A stretch of DNA of 64,000 nt from Rhodobacteraceae bacterium CCMM004 (GTDB lineage: Bacteria; Pseudomonadota; Alphaproteobacteria; Rhodobacterales; Rhodobacteraceae), in the NCBI GenBank assembly GCA_004005435.1, contig RZWH01000005.1:186001-250000 (forward strand). The letters are read 5' to 3'. Positions 1 to 8,271 of the stretch are shown piece after piece. Each line of letters starts with the position of its first letter. The stretch's first letter is position 1. Both the position numbers and the translations under genes were made by a program. Below the pieces are notes generated by a model. It saw only the letters and a program-made list of their open reading frames with translations, made no database searches and was not told where the DNA came from.

Positions 1-273
1 CAACAGCAGCGACAGCAGGATCGAGATCGCCGCCAGCGCCGCGGTCACTCCGAACGAGCGCACATGCCCGACCCGTCCCACGAGGCGCGGCATCAGGATG
101 CAGCCCGACACGTATCCGACCGCCCAGCCGGTGCCGAGCAGGCCCAGGGACACCGCCGAGAACCCTTCGGCCGATCCGCGCACCGGCAGGATCAGGCTGT
201 TGATCCCGCCCGCGAAGAGCAGGAACCCCGAGCCGAGCAGCAGGGCGCTGATCGGCAAAACGTGTCTGAACAT
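1..273 (-). CDS. MFS transporter, N-terminal part (cut by window edge)
   Basis: The first 91 codons of a membrane transporter; the rest lies beyond the window edge. The protein starts MFRHVLPISALLLGSG and shows three hydrophobic segments joined by short loops (RGSAEGFS, PRLVGRVGHVRS). The glycine-rich first helix and the loop LMPRLVGRVGHVR resemble the first cytoplasmic loop of major facilitator superfamily carriers of the YfkL/DUF1228 type. The ATG at 273 is preceded by a weak GGAAAA-type ribosome site. The substrate cannot be told from this fragment. The family call is inference from fold features. Confidence 0.7.
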   Translation of the reverse strand, partial: MFRHVLPISALLLGSGFLLFAGGINSLILPVRGSAEGFSAVSLGLLGTGWAVGYVSGCILMPRLVGRVGHVRSFGVTAALAAISILLSLLL

Positions 274-508
274 GGCGCCTTTTCCTCGCTGCCCCTGAGT
301 CCGACTATCCCCGCCGGGGGCCCCGCGGCAAGCCGCATGGCCTGTCGTCCGCAGACGCGGCACGCGGTGCGGGCGGGGTGTCATCGCTTGGCCCGGTCCG
401 CCCCACGCTCCGCCCGGCCTCAGGTCCCGTGGCCGGATCATCGCCGGAACGGTGCGGCCTCGCCGCGATGGATACGCGATCCGTGGGCCCGTTCCCGGCG
501 GGCACCGC

Positions 509-541
509 CGGGCAGCGCCGTCCCGCCCCTCGGGCGGTGCT
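509..541 (+). repeat. dispersed GC repeat, copy 1
   Basis: Contains GGGCAGCGCCGTCCCGCCCC followed by CGGGCGGTGC, so it can fold into a GC hairpin (CCGCCC / GGGCGG). The core GCAGCGCCGTCCCG is shared with copies near 698, 1049 and 14165. All copies are outside genes. Confidence 0.5.
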
Positions 542-697
542 TGTGGCGAGGACGGCGCAGGCGCCGCGGCGTGGCGGCTTTCGGGACCGTCGCTCACCGC
601 GACGGCCGCACTGCGGCCGGACGGCGCCGCACTGAGGGCTCAGTGTGACGGGCAGGCGCACCGATTCTGCCCTGTCGGCTCCCACGCCACGCCCGGC

Positions 698-743
698 GAG
701 CAGTGCCGTCCCGCCCCCCACCCCCGCCCCGGGGGGCGGCGCC
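698..743 (+). repeat. dispersed GC repeat, copy 2
   Basis: Starts GAGCAGTGCCGTCCCGCCCC and ends GGGGGGCGGCGCC. The arms GCCGTCCCGCCCC and GGGGCGGCGCC can pair into an imperfect hairpin with a C-rich loop. The closest relative in the window is the copy at 14165. Confidence 0.55.
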
Positions 744-1048
744 ATTTGGCAAAGGTGGTTTATCCACCGTGCGGTGAGGGCCTTCGGAAGCGTCGCGCAC
801 CGCGTCGGACATGCCCCGGCGGGACGGCGCTTCCCTCGGGTCTCAACATGACCGGCGGGCTCCGTGCCCGTTCGTTTCTCTGTCACTGTGCGTAGAGGGG
901 GCTCGCCTGTTCCCATCTCCCGACGGGCGGCACGCCGCGCAGCGCATCCCACCCCGGCGGCGCGGCCCTCGTCTCTCCGCGGGTGGGGGACGCCCTGTTC
1001 GAGGAGGCAATCCGATCGATGTGCGCTGGCCCCGTCACCTCTCCCCAC

Positions 1049-1080
1049 GAGCAGCGCCGTCCCGGCCGCACGGCAGCCGG
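1049..1080 (+). repeat. dispersed GC repeat, copy 3
   Basis: Starts GAGCAGCGCCGTCCCG, identical to the 14165 copy for its first 16 bases, then diverges to GCCGCACGGCAGCCGG. It lies just beyond the stop codon of the leftward ABC permease gene. Confidence 0.5.
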
Positions 1081-1090
1081 ACGAACCGTC

Positions 1091-2659
1091 TTAGGGGCGG
1101 GTGCCGGATGGGCCGGTGCCGCGGGTCAGCGCCCAGGCGGGGAGGAGGGCGAGGCTGGCAGTGGCGGCGACGAAGCCCGCCACCAGATGCACCTCGGGCC
1201 AGCCCAGGCCCACCGGGATCGCCACACCGGTCCGCGCGGCCACCACGCCGGACAAAACCGCCGCCGTCGCCCAGCCGAGGCCCAGGCCCAGCACTCCGCC
1301 CAGGACCAGGAGCGTGGCGCCATAGGACCAGACCAGCGCGACCAGGAACCGCGTCGGCGCTCCGAGCGCGCGCAGAAGCGCGATATGCCGCTGAAAGAGG
1401 CGCAGCAGCATCACCAGCCCGGTCAAGACGCTGGCCGCCACCAGCCCCTGGGCGACGAGGCTCATGAGCGACATCGCCTGCCGCACGTCGCCGAGCAGCG
1501 CGTAGAGCTGGCTCAGCACCGCGCCCGGCAGAAAGGCCATGGTGCCCGCATCCCGGGTGAACGCCGATTGCAGGGCATAGGCCTGCCCGATGCTGTGCGG
1601 AACCACGATCACCGCCGGGGTGCCGGGGAAATAGGCCGGATCATAGGGCGGGCCGAGCGCGCGGGACGGCGCCTCGTCGTTCGCGTGGTCGTGCTCGTCA
1701 TCGTGCGCCTCGCCGTCCGCGTCCGCGTGACCGTGCTCGTCCCCGTGCGCGTCGGCGTGATCCTCGCCGTGCGCTGCGTGGGAGTCCTCATGCGCGTGGT
1801 CGTGCGTCTCCCCATGACCGTCATCGCGGCGCGCCTCGTGCGCCTCGCCGTGCTCGTCCTCGTGCGCCTCGGCGTGGTTGTGGCCGCGCTCTTCCTCTTG
1901 CGTGCCCCCGTGCGCCTCCTGCGGATGCGGCGCATGCCCGTCGGCCAAGCCGTGGACTCCCCAAACCGACTCGACCGGGACCAGGACGGCGCGGTCCCAG
2001 GGGCTACCGGTCGGCGCCATCCGGCCCACCACCTCGTAGTGGAACCCCTCGTGCGCATGGGCGTCGGCGGCGGCGCCGTGGCCATGGGCCGGGGCGATCT
2101 CGTCGCCCAGCGCCACCTCCACCAGGTGGCCGACCACTGCCTCGCCCTCGGTGGCGAACAGACGCCCCTCGATCTCGCCATCCGTCAGATGCGTGACGAA
2201 GTCGGCGACCGTGCCCACCACCGGATCGCCCTCGTAGCTGTCTCCGAAGGCGATGGGCGCGGCCAGGCGAACGCGGGGGTCGGCGACGATCTCGGCATAG
2301 GTGGGACCGTCGATCAGGGGCACGTCGGCGGGGCGCAGATAGACCGCGGCGAGCAGCATGGTGACCTCGCTGCCCGGGGCGGTGACGACCAGGTCGAACT
2401 TGGACGCCGCGGCGGCGGTGCCCTCGCGCAGTCCCCGCTCCTGCGCCACGAGGCCGATCCCCATCCCCACCGAGACCGCGATCAGCCCGACGAACACCGC
2501 GTTGATCCACCCGAAGCGCCGGACCATGCCCAGGGCCAGCGGCCACGGCGCCAGCCCGCGCAAGAGCGCGACGGCGATTACCGCAACCGGCAGCATGAGC
2601 GCGGCGAGCCAGAGGAGGTCCTGGCCCCAGCTCGGGAGGGCCGCCCAGAGGTCTCTCAT
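1091..2659 (-). CDS. FtsX/MacB-type ABC permease with a histidine-rich periplasmic insert
   Basis: A 522-residue inner-membrane permease of the LolC/MacB/FtsX type. One transmembrane helix lies near residues 12-34 and another near 52-72. A large periplasmic domain follows, then three helices near 398-420, 440-470 and 490-512, as in FtsX-family proteins. Residues 242-325 carry about 21 histidines among Asp, Glu and Ala (motifs such as THDHAHEDSH and DEHGHADAD), and a smaller HGH/HAH cluster sits near 192-203. This looks like a zinc- or other metal-binding loop. The start overlaps the ATPase stop by ATGA. ATPase, permease and the DUF3299-like protein resemble the zinc-responsive PA4063-PA4066 (zrm) locus of Pseudomonas as I recall it; the zinc role is inference. 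Confidence 0.82.
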   Translation of the reverse strand: MRDLWAALPSWGQDLLWLAALMLPVAVIAVALLRGLAPWPLALGMVRRFGWINAVFVGLIAVSVGMGIGLVAQERGLREGTAAAASKFDLVVTAPGSEVTMLLAAVYLRPADVPLIDGPTYAEIVADPRVRLAAPIAFGDSYEGDPVVGTVADFVTHLTDGEIEGRLFATEGEAVVGHLVEVALGDEIAPAHGHGAAADAHAHEGFHYEVVGRMAPTGSPWDRAVLVPVESVWGVHGLADGHAPHPQEAHGGTQEEERGHNHAEAHEDEHGEAHEARRDDGHGETHDHAHEDSHAAHGEDHADAHGDEHGHADADGEAHDDEHDHANDEAPSRALGPPYDPAYFPGTPAVIVVPHSIGQAYALQSAFTRDAGTMAFLPGAVLSQLYALLGDVRQAMSLMSLVAQGLVAASVLTGLVMLLRLFQRHIALLRALGAPTRFLVALVWSYGATLLVLGGVLGLGLGWATAAVLSGVVAARTGVAIPVGLGWPEVHLVAGFVAATASLALLPAWALTRGTGPSGTRP

Positions 2660-3333
2660 GCCACCGCCTCCACTCGCCCGTCGACGATCCGCAGGCGGCG
2701 GTCCATCCGCGCCAGGAGCCGCTCGTCATGGGTGACGCAGACGAGGGTGCGCCCGTCGCTCCGCGCCGCGGCGGTCAGGTCGGCGGCGAGCGCGTCGGCG
2801 GCCTCGCGCGGGAGGCTCGCGGTGGGCTCGTCGGCCAGGAGGATCGGCGCGTCGGCGGCCATCGCCCGGGCCACCGCGACCCGCTGCCGCTCTCCGCCGG
2901 AAAAACTCACGACCCGGCGCGTGCCCACCGGCAGGTCCAGCCGCGCAAGCTGGGCCGCGGCGCGCTCGCGGATCGCGCGGCGCTGCGCGCGGGGGGCATA
3001 GAGCGCGGGGAGCGCCGCGTTGCCCAACGCCGACAGCTCCTCGAACAGAAGGTGGTCCTGAAAGATCATGCCCACATGTGCGGCGCGGAAGGCAGCGCGC
3101 GCAGCGGCGCTCCGGCCCACGATGTCGGTGCCGTCCCAGGCGACCCGGCCGGTCATGCGCGGGGCCAGGCCGGCCAGGGCGTGGAGGAGGGTCGACTTGC
3201 CCGCCCCCGACGGTCCGAACACGCCCAGAGATGTTCCGGGTGCCAGGTCCAAGGCGGGGACGACGAGGAGGCGGCGTCCGCCGTCCCCGGCGACCGCCAG
3301 GTCGGTGACGGTGAGAGAGGCGCCCTGGGTCAC
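2656..3333 (-). CDS. LolD/MacB-like ABC transporter ATPase
   Basis: A 225-residue ATP-binding subunit partnering the FtsX-type permease encoded next to it. Walker A is GPSGAGKST (about residues 40-48), the signature is SFSGGERQRVAVARA, and Walker B is ILLADEPTA followed by a CVTHD switch histidine. The size and single domain match LolD/FtsE-type ATPases, which drive mechanotransmission rather than classical import. It starts at a GTG, one base after the stop of the upstream gene, and overlaps the permease start by four bases. The three genes are therefore very likely one transcript. Confidence 0.88.
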   Translation of the reverse strand: MTQGASLTVTDLAVAGDGGRRLLVVPALDLAPGTSLGVFGPSGAGKSTLLHALAGLAPRMTGRVAWDGTDIVGRSAAARAAFRAAHVGMIFQDHLLFEELSALGNAALPALYAPRAQRRAIRERAAAQLARLDLPVGTRRVVSFSGGERQRVAVARAMAADAPILLADEPTASLPREAADALAADLTAAARSDGRTLVCVTHDERLLARMDRRLRIVDGRVEAVA

Positions 3334-3334
3334 G

Positions 3335-3766
3335 TCAGTTGTCGAAGCTGGCGTCGGTCAGACGCATCTGACCCACGAACCCGGTCTCGGGGTCGGTGAA
3401 CGACCCCAGGTTCAGCACCCCGCGCGCGGCGATGCCCACGGTATAGTAGACCGGATCGACGATGCGCTTGGTCTGCACAGGCAGGATGTCTTCGATCCAC
3501 TCGGCGTCGCTCTCGCAGAAGGGGCAGACCGCCATCGGGCGTCCGGTCAGGACGAAGAAACGCGATTGCGCCTTGAGCGGCGGCGCCATGTAGCCCGACA
3601 CACTGATCCGGCGGCCGTCGCGCGCCTGGGCAAGGTCGGAAAAGCCGCGGGCGCGGGTGTAGAGGTCGCGCACCTTGATCGGCGCGTCGGCATCGCCGGG
3701 GGCGGCGCGGACCAGCGCGGGCGCGGCGAGGAACGGCAGGGTCATGAGGAGGTGTCGTCTGTGCAT
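3335..3766 (-). CDS. exported DUF3299-like protein with CPFC motif
   Basis: A 143-residue exported protein. The start MHRRHLLMTLPFLAAPALVRA has a twin-arginine-like RRHLLM followed by a hydrophobic stretch and an Ala-rich cleavage region. The mature part contains RISVSGYMAPPL and a CPFC motif (Cys81, Cys84), which resemble DUF3299 proteins (COG3495). Such proteins are found beside MacB/LolCDE-like ABC transporters in zinc-responsive loci. It is first in the operon with the ATPase and His-rich permease. The CxxC could bind metal or act as a thiol pair; which one cannot be decided from sequence. Confidence 0.7.
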   Translation of the reverse strand: MHRRHLLMTLPFLAAPALVRAAPGDADAPIKVRDLYTRARGFSDLAQARDGRRISVSGYMAPPLKAQSRFFVLTGRPMAVCPFCESDAEWIEDILPVQTKRIVDPVYYTVGIAARGVLNLGSFTDPETGFVGQMRLTDASFDN

Positions 3767-3821
3767 CGGGCCCTCTGTCTCGGCGCGGCGGCGATCGCGG
3801 GACGGTGCGGGAGGACGGACA

Positions 3822-3843
3822 GGGGCGGCCCGGAGGCCGCCCC
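3822..3843 (-). terminator. GC hairpin after the alkaline phosphatase gene
   Basis: A perfect inverted repeat GGGGCGGCC / GGCCGCCCC with a 4-base loop, 23 bases beyond the phosphatase stop. There is no clear T-run, so it may be a terminator or simply a stabilising hairpin. It also lies in the leader of the DUF3299 operon. Confidence 0.5.
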
Positions 3844-3865
3844 GACGGGTATGCGCTTGCGGGCC

Positions 3866-5416
3866 TTAGCGGTCGGCCGTCATCGCGTGGTGCATGACGT
3901 GGAAGATCACGTTCTGCTCCAGCGTGCCGTCAAAGAGATGCGCCCAGGGCCCTTTGGCGTAAACGGCCACGTCCTCGCCCGAATGGGTCTCGGAGGACAT
4001 GGGGATCAGCGCCTGCTGGAGATAGTCGATGTCGGTCGCCTGCTCCTGAGACAGCGCGGGCCGGCTGCCCGAAAACACCGGGACCGCCCCCTCGGCCGCG
4101 CCGACCTCGACGCTCGCGTTGGTGGCCGAGGTGTCCGCTTCGCCCGCCGCCTCCGGCACCAGGATCGACCCGGCGCCGTTGAGGTAGCCGGCGACCGTGT
4201 AGGCCAGCCCGTCCTCGGCGGTGTTCGGTTCGCCCGTGTGGGCGACGCCGGCCCCGTCGATGCCCATGCACAGCCCCAGGATGTCCGAGCCGCGGCCGCA
4301 ATAGCCGTTGAAGGCGATGGCGTGCTCGTGGTCGGCGGTGACCACGATCAGGGTGTCGGCGTCGTCGGTCATCTCGTCGGCCATGGCGACGGCGTCGGCA
4401 AAGGCCTGCTGGTCGCGCACCACGCGGGCCAGGTTGCCTCCGTGGTTGGCGTGGTCGACACGGCCGGCCTCGACCTGGAGGAAGAAGCCGTTGTCGCCGC
4501 CCGCGGCCTGGAGCGCGGCGATGGCGGCGGCGGTCATCTCGGCCAGCGACGGCTCGTCCTCGCGGTCGGCCTCGTACATCATGTGGCTGCTCTCGAAGAG
4601 CCCCAGGATCGGCGCACCGCTGGCTGGATCGACGGCCTTGAAGGACGCCATATCCGAGGCGAACTGGGCTCCGAGCTCGTCCTGGGCATAGGCGATCAGG
4701 TCGCGACCGTCCTCGCGCCGCCCGCCCTCGCCGGCGTGGAAGTTGCGCATCCCGCCGCCCATGGCGACATGGATCAGGCCCGACTCCATGGCCTCGATCA
4801 GCTGTTGGGCGATGTCGGTCTGGCTCTCGCAACCCTCGGGCACGTGGGCTTCGAAGTTGCGGTCGACCGTCTGCGCATAGGCCGAGGCGGGCGTGGCGTG
4901 GGTGATCCGCGCGGTCGAGACGATCCCGCTGGCCTTGCCCATGTCGACGGCGATCCGCGAGATCGGTGTGACGGTGTTGCCGTCGAGCGTGGCGCAGTCG
5001 CCGCGGACGACATTCTCGTTGACGCCGATGATCCCGGCCTTGGTCTTGACCCCTGCCATCATCGCGGTGCCGGTGCCGGCGGAGTCGGGGGTCTGGGCGT
5101 TGACGTTGTAGGTTTTGACCAGCGCGAGGTGCGGAAAGCTCTCGTGGCTCTGCACGAACTCGTCGCCGAAACCGCCGGTCTGCTGCCCCTGGAACAGGCG
5201 CGACGCATAGTTGGTGCCGACGCCGTTGCCGTCCGAGATCATCAGAACGACATTCAGGGCGCGGCCGGTGTTGGGCTGGCGCTGGAGCGCCTGGGCGACG
5301 GTGTCCTGCGCAGCGGCGAACCACTCCGACGACGCCTGGGGCAGATCGGTCTGGGCGGTCGCGCCGGTAGCGGCGAGCGCCAGGGCGGATGCGGCGAGGT
5401 AGGGTTTGAGCGACAT
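3866..5416 (-). CDS. phoA: alkaline phosphatase, PhoA type, periplasmic
   Basis: A 516-residue phosphomonoesterase. The signal peptide MSLKPYLAASALALAATGATA is followed by the mature enzyme. Family residues are visible: metal-binding Asp62 in MISDGNGVG, nucleophile Ser112 in TPDSAGTGTAM, the zinc-site motifs EAGRVDHANHGG and TADHEHA, and the C-terminal SETHSGEDV. It would release phosphate from organic esters in the periplasm. A Met start with GGGGACG-type upstream bases fits. No Pho box was identified upstream. It is a single gene with its own hairpin downstream. The length agrees with the marine/alphaproteobacterial PhoA group. Confidence 0.9.
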   Translation of the reverse strand: MSLKPYLAASALALAATGATAQTDLPQASSEWFAAAQDTVAQALQRQPNTGRALNVVLMISDGNGVGTNYASRLFQGQQTGGFGDEFVQSHESFPHLALVKTYNVNAQTPDSAGTGTAMMAGVKTKAGIIGVNENVVRGDCATLDGNTVTPISRIAVDMGKASGIVSTARITHATPASAYAQTVDRNFEAHVPEGCESQTDIAQQLIEAMESGLIHVAMGGGMRNFHAGEGGRREDGRDLIAYAQDELGAQFASDMASFKAVDPASGAPILGLFESSHMMYEADREDEPSLAEMTAAAIAALQAAGGDNGFFLQVEAGRVDHANHGGNLARVVRDQQAFADAVAMADEMTDDADTLIVVTADHEHAIAFNGYCGRGSDILGLCMGIDGAGVAHTGEPNTAEDGLAYTVAGYLNGAGSILVPEAAGEADTSATNASVEVGAAEGAVPVFSGSRPALSQEQATDIDYLQQALIPMSSETHSGEDVAVYAKGPWAHLFDGTLEQNVIFHVMHHAMTADR

Positions 5417-5956
5417 GGGACGTCCCCTTTGGTTCCGGTCACGCCCGCCCTAAGCCCCGCTCACGACGGTTCCGCTTCAATCCCGTGTCGGTTGAGTGAC
5501 ATTGTCGGCGGACTGTTGAACGGCCCCGGACACCTTGCCGCGACGTTATCTCGTCGACAGGTCGGCGACCGCATTGATCGGCGCGGCCGACCCTGACGCC
5601 CACCGGACAGCGACCGGCATCGGCACGAGAGTGGAGCGTGGCCGGCGACGAGAAGACCACGCTGGCTGGCGCATCCGACCGCCTGCCTGCGCCGCGGGGC
5701 CATCGCGGTTTGGGGAGGTCGGGCCCGACCTCGCCCTCGCCCAAGGCTGCTGCTGCCGGACGATCATGAGCACGCCGATATCTTTGCCCGGTGCAATGCC
5801 CCTTGTGTTCTGCCCCGCAACAGCCCATGTCTATTCGGCCAACGTTATTCTCTGCGACCCTCTGCTTCCGTTCATCCGGCTTCAGTCGATCTCTCAGTCT
5901 GACTTTGCCGGGCTGCCGCACTGTGCGGGCAGCAACTTGAACAGGAGACCACGGAT
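5417..5956. other. 540-base intergenic region before the cold-shock gene
   Basis: No convincing gene. The last 200 bases, from about 5760, are less GC-rich than the rest and end with ACAGGAGACC just before the csp start. This fits a long 5' leader, which is usual for cold-shock mRNAs. The part next to the phosphatase should hold its promoter. I could not assign -35/-10 boxes with confidence. Confidence 0.45.
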
Positions 5957-6163
5957 ATGGCCAATGGCACCGTGAAATGGTTTAACGCTTCCAAAGGCTT
6001 CGGCTTCATCGAGCCCGCGTCGGGCGGCAAGGACGTCTTCGTCCACATCTCGTCCGTCGAGCGGGCAGGGCTGACCGGCCTCGCCGATGCGCAGAAGGTG
6101 ACCTACGACGTCGAAGCCGGTCGTGACGGCCGCGAGAGCGCCACGAACATCGCGCTCGCCTGA
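5957..6163 (+). CDS. cold-shock protein, CspA family
   Basis: A 68-residue single-stranded nucleic-acid-binding protein with one OB fold. RNP1 is KGFGFIEP (about residues 13-20) and RNP2 is DVFVHISS (26-33), both complete, preceded by the family start GTVKWFNASKG. Such proteins act as RNA chaperones during cold or growth changes. AGGAG sits nine bases upstream of the ATG. The gene is monocistronic with a hairpin right after it. Typical length for the family. Confidence 0.96.
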   Translation: MANGTVKWFNASKGFGFIEPASGGKDVFVHISSVERAGLTGLADAQKVTYDVEAGRDGRESATNIALA

Positions 6164-6172
6164 CACGGGCGG

Positions 6173-6200
6173 TGCCGGGCATCCTCTGCGATGCCCGGCA
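6173..6200 (+). terminator. hairpin after the cold-shock gene
   Basis: Inverted repeat TGCCGGGCAT / ATGCCCGGCA with an 8-base loop, ten bases past the csp stop. It is a probable Rho-independent-type structure, although no T-run follows. Confidence 0.55.
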
Positions 6201-6402
6201 TACTCGTCCGGGGACGGTCCCGATCGACCGACTGAACTGGAGGAGGCGTCTAACTGGTGTAGCCGCCTCTCCCGAACGGCTCGCGCCTGACTGGACGCCG
6301 TTCCCACATCGCGTTCTCCGCGTGCTGCCGGCGCCTTCGACGCCCATCACAGCGAACTCTGGGCGCTTCGGCCTGCCACACTCAATCTGGAATCGAGAGT
6401 TC

Positions 6403-7077
6403 ATGACGCGTTTCAACACAGACGGTCGAACGGCCACGGGCCGCAGCCTCTTCAAGGACAAACCGAAGAAGGTCAAAGATCGTCCGCAGGATACGCCCTC
6501 GGCGGTCCAACTGGGCGTGCACGGCCGCTACCAGATCAAGTCCGGGCGGCTGTCCGGGGAGTATGTCGCCCGGGCGTTTCCGAAACCGCCGACGACCGCC
6601 CGCGGCCTCATTGCCGAAGCGAGAGGCGCGACGGAGGATGCCGCGATCGCTGCCCTGCACGAGGTCATCGACGCCCGCGAAATCCGACGAACCGAAGGCC
6701 GCAGGGTCGATCCCGAGACGGGCGCGACAGTTCCAAGTGCCGAGGAATATGGCGAAGCGCTGGACCAGGTCGCCCTGTCGCGCCCGCAGCGCGCCATGCT
6801 GACGGCCTTGGCTCTTGCCGAGGACGACGGGTTGACCGAAATCGGAATGGCCAGCGCCGCCGGCTACAAGTCGCGGGCATCCGCCAACCGGGCCTTCGCG
6901 GCCGCCGGGCTGCTCATTGCCAGCTACCTCTCTTTCGAGGCGACGTCCGAGAGCGATCCGAAAGAGGCCGAAGGCGCCACCCTTCTGGCGTATCGCGGCG
7001 AGGGGAAAACCGACGACGATCAGGGAAACTGGATCCTCCACCACGAGTTGCGCGAGGCCGTTCGAACGGCGTTGTGA
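6403..7077 (+). CDS. unknown protein with a winged-helix-like segment
   Basis: A 224-residue protein of unknown function. The start is set at ATG 6403 (MTRFNTDGRTATG), because a longer frame from 6172 would overlap the csp terminator. The N-terminal third is basic (SLFKDKPKKVKDRPQD). The middle is helical. Near residues 145-180 LSRPQRAMLTALALAEDD and EIGMASAAGYKSRASANRAF read like a helix-turn-helix or winged helix. A similar segment precedes HNH nuclease domains in some proteins, but no nuclease motif is present. The partner and role are not known. Confidence 0.6.
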   Translation: MTRFNTDGRTATGRSLFKDKPKKVKDRPQDTPSAVQLGVHGRYQIKSGRLSGEYVARAFPKPPTTARGLIAEARGATEDAAIAALHEVIDAREIRRTEGRRVDPETGATVPSAEEYGEALDQVALSRPQRAMLTALALAEDDGLTEIGMASAAGYKSRASANRAFAAAGLLIASYLSFEATSESDPKEAEGATLLAYRGEGKTDDDQGNWILHHELREAVRTAL

Positions 7078-7799
7078 CCGGGGCGTAGGGCGTCATCCAC
7101 CGGAATACCCGGCCCGCCGCCCCTCGGATTGAGCACTCGGCAGCCGCTGGCGAAATCGGCGTCACTGGCGCCAGGCGGCGGCGTTGCATAGGGCGTTGAG
7201 TCCCGGGGCAGAAGTCCGCAATCGGCCCATCGTGCCCGCTGTGCAGACCAATCGGTCGAGCCCGGCAACCGCGCCGCCGCCTGTCGGCAGGATGTCCGCG
7301 CGTTCGCCGGACGGGGACAGATCGCCCATGACGCCCATCCGGCCCGTGCCGTCGCCTTCCCGCGGGACTGTCTGTCACGCCTCGGCATCTCGGCCGCCCA
7401 CGTCGTCGTCATCGGGGTGATGGGCGACACCATGCTGGCGATGCGGCGCAAAGGCGACCCGGTCTACATCGCCCGCAACCGCCCGGCGCTGTGCCGCCGC
7501 CGGTCGCCGCGTTCGTCGAGCCCGATCGCGGCGCCCGCAGTCAAGGCCGGGACCAGCTGCCCGATCAACTCCGCCCTCTCAGCGGCGACCCCGACTTCTC
7601 CTCGGAGATCATCGGCGCCGGCGGCGGCGGCGGCGGCATCGCGATGATCGGCCGCGTCGGTTCGTCGGACCACGACTGGCCGCGTTCGTCCATCCATGAA
7701 GGTGCCCCGAACGGCCGTCCGGCGCCGCCTCTGCCGCACGCGGTAGTCCGCGTCTTTTCGCCTTGTTCTACGACGGCGTGCCGGTCTATAGCGGTCGGC
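7078..7799. other. 720-base region without an intact gene; possible decayed coding sequence
   Basis: No complete gene is seen. Between about 7290 and 7500 one frame reads RLGISAAHVVVIGVMGDTM..RRKGDPVYIARNRP, which looks like real protein. From about 7500 a second frame continues with FVEPDRG and DFSSEIIGAGGGGGGIAMIGRV up to about 7680. This suggests a frameshifted, decayed gene. There is no ribosome site or credible start, and the family is not recognised. The sequence next to the tRNA should hold the tRNA promoter. Confidence 0.35.
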
Positions 7800-7889
7800 G
7801 GAGACGTGGCCGAGTGGTCGAAGGCGCTCCCCTGCTAAGGGAGTAGGCCCGAAAGGGTCTCGTGGGTTCGAATCCCATCGTCTCCGCCA
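7800..7889 (+). tRNA. tRNA-Ser(GCU)
   Basis: A 90-base tRNA with acceptor arms GGAGACG / CGTCTCC, discriminator G and an encoded CCA. The anticodon loop CTGCTAA gives GCU, reading AGC/AGU serine codons. The long variable arm (TAGGCCCGAAAGGGTCT) is typical of tRNA-Ser, and the T arm GGGTTCGAATCCC is intact. Confidence 0.97.
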
Positions 7890-8271
7890 CCTTTCCCATC
7901 ACGGTCTGAAAAGCGCTGAGGAGACGGCGGCGCGACGCCTTTGGCGGCGCCCTGCGAGATCGCAACTCGCTTGCGCCGGTCCGCTCGACGGAGGGGCCGC
8001 GTCTCCCGCTTGCAGGGACCGACCGCGCGCAGCCGCCTCGGCGGCACCACCCGACGTCCGACGCGGCGCGTCCGTATGCCGGCCTTCGTGGCCGCCGCGT
8101 CTCGGCAATGGGGAGCGTTGGGCGACGTCCGGTCCATTCTGCGCCTCGCGATCCCGCGGGCGGTCGCACCGGCGCCGAGGGACATCGTGTCGCCCTGGGC
8201 AAACCTGTCGGTCCCCATATGTGCGCATCGGATCGGTGCCTCGCGACCACATGTGCGGAAAGGAACAGCCT
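7890..8271. other. intergenic region between tRNA-Ser and the serine hydrolase
   Basis: About 380 bases with no supported gene. The last bases, GGAAAGGAACAGCCT, provide the ribosome site of the next gene. Nothing else is recognisable; no integrase or attachment-site duplication was seen beside the tRNA. Confidence 0.45.

Larger units (their letters stand above)
274..1090. other. gene-free GC-rich stretch with degenerate internal repeats
   Basis: About 800 bases with no convincing gene. Open frames exist on both strands but are Arg/Pro/Ala-rich and have no ribosome sites, as expected from GC-rich noncoding DNA. It holds three copies of a short repeat (separate entries). It also holds two loosely similar segments about 200 bp apart: CTTTCGGGACCGTCGC..CACCGCG near 577 and CCTTCGGAAGCGTCGC..CACCGCG near 780. 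These suggest an old tandem duplication. It must also contain the promoter of the MFS gene. Confidence 0.6.

Noticed and set aside
305-1048. Overlapping open frames on both strands in the gene-free region
   Set aside because: Arginine/proline-rich text without ribosome sites; frames stay open because stop codons are rare in GC-rich DNA.
1685-1936. His-rich stretch as a sequencing error or frameshift
   Set aside because: The frame stays open through to a normal FtsX-type C-terminal domain and the repeats are irregular in codon use, so it is a genuine insert.
983-3001. Long open frame on the + strand across the ABC permease and ATPase genes
   Set aside because: It is the mirror of the leftward genes. 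Its translation is low-complexity Arg/Ala/Gly, and the valine/arginine run only reflects the antisense of the His-rich loop.
7800-8271. Genomic-island integration at tRNA-Ser
   Set aside because: No integrase gene and no direct repeat of the tRNA 3' end was found nearby.
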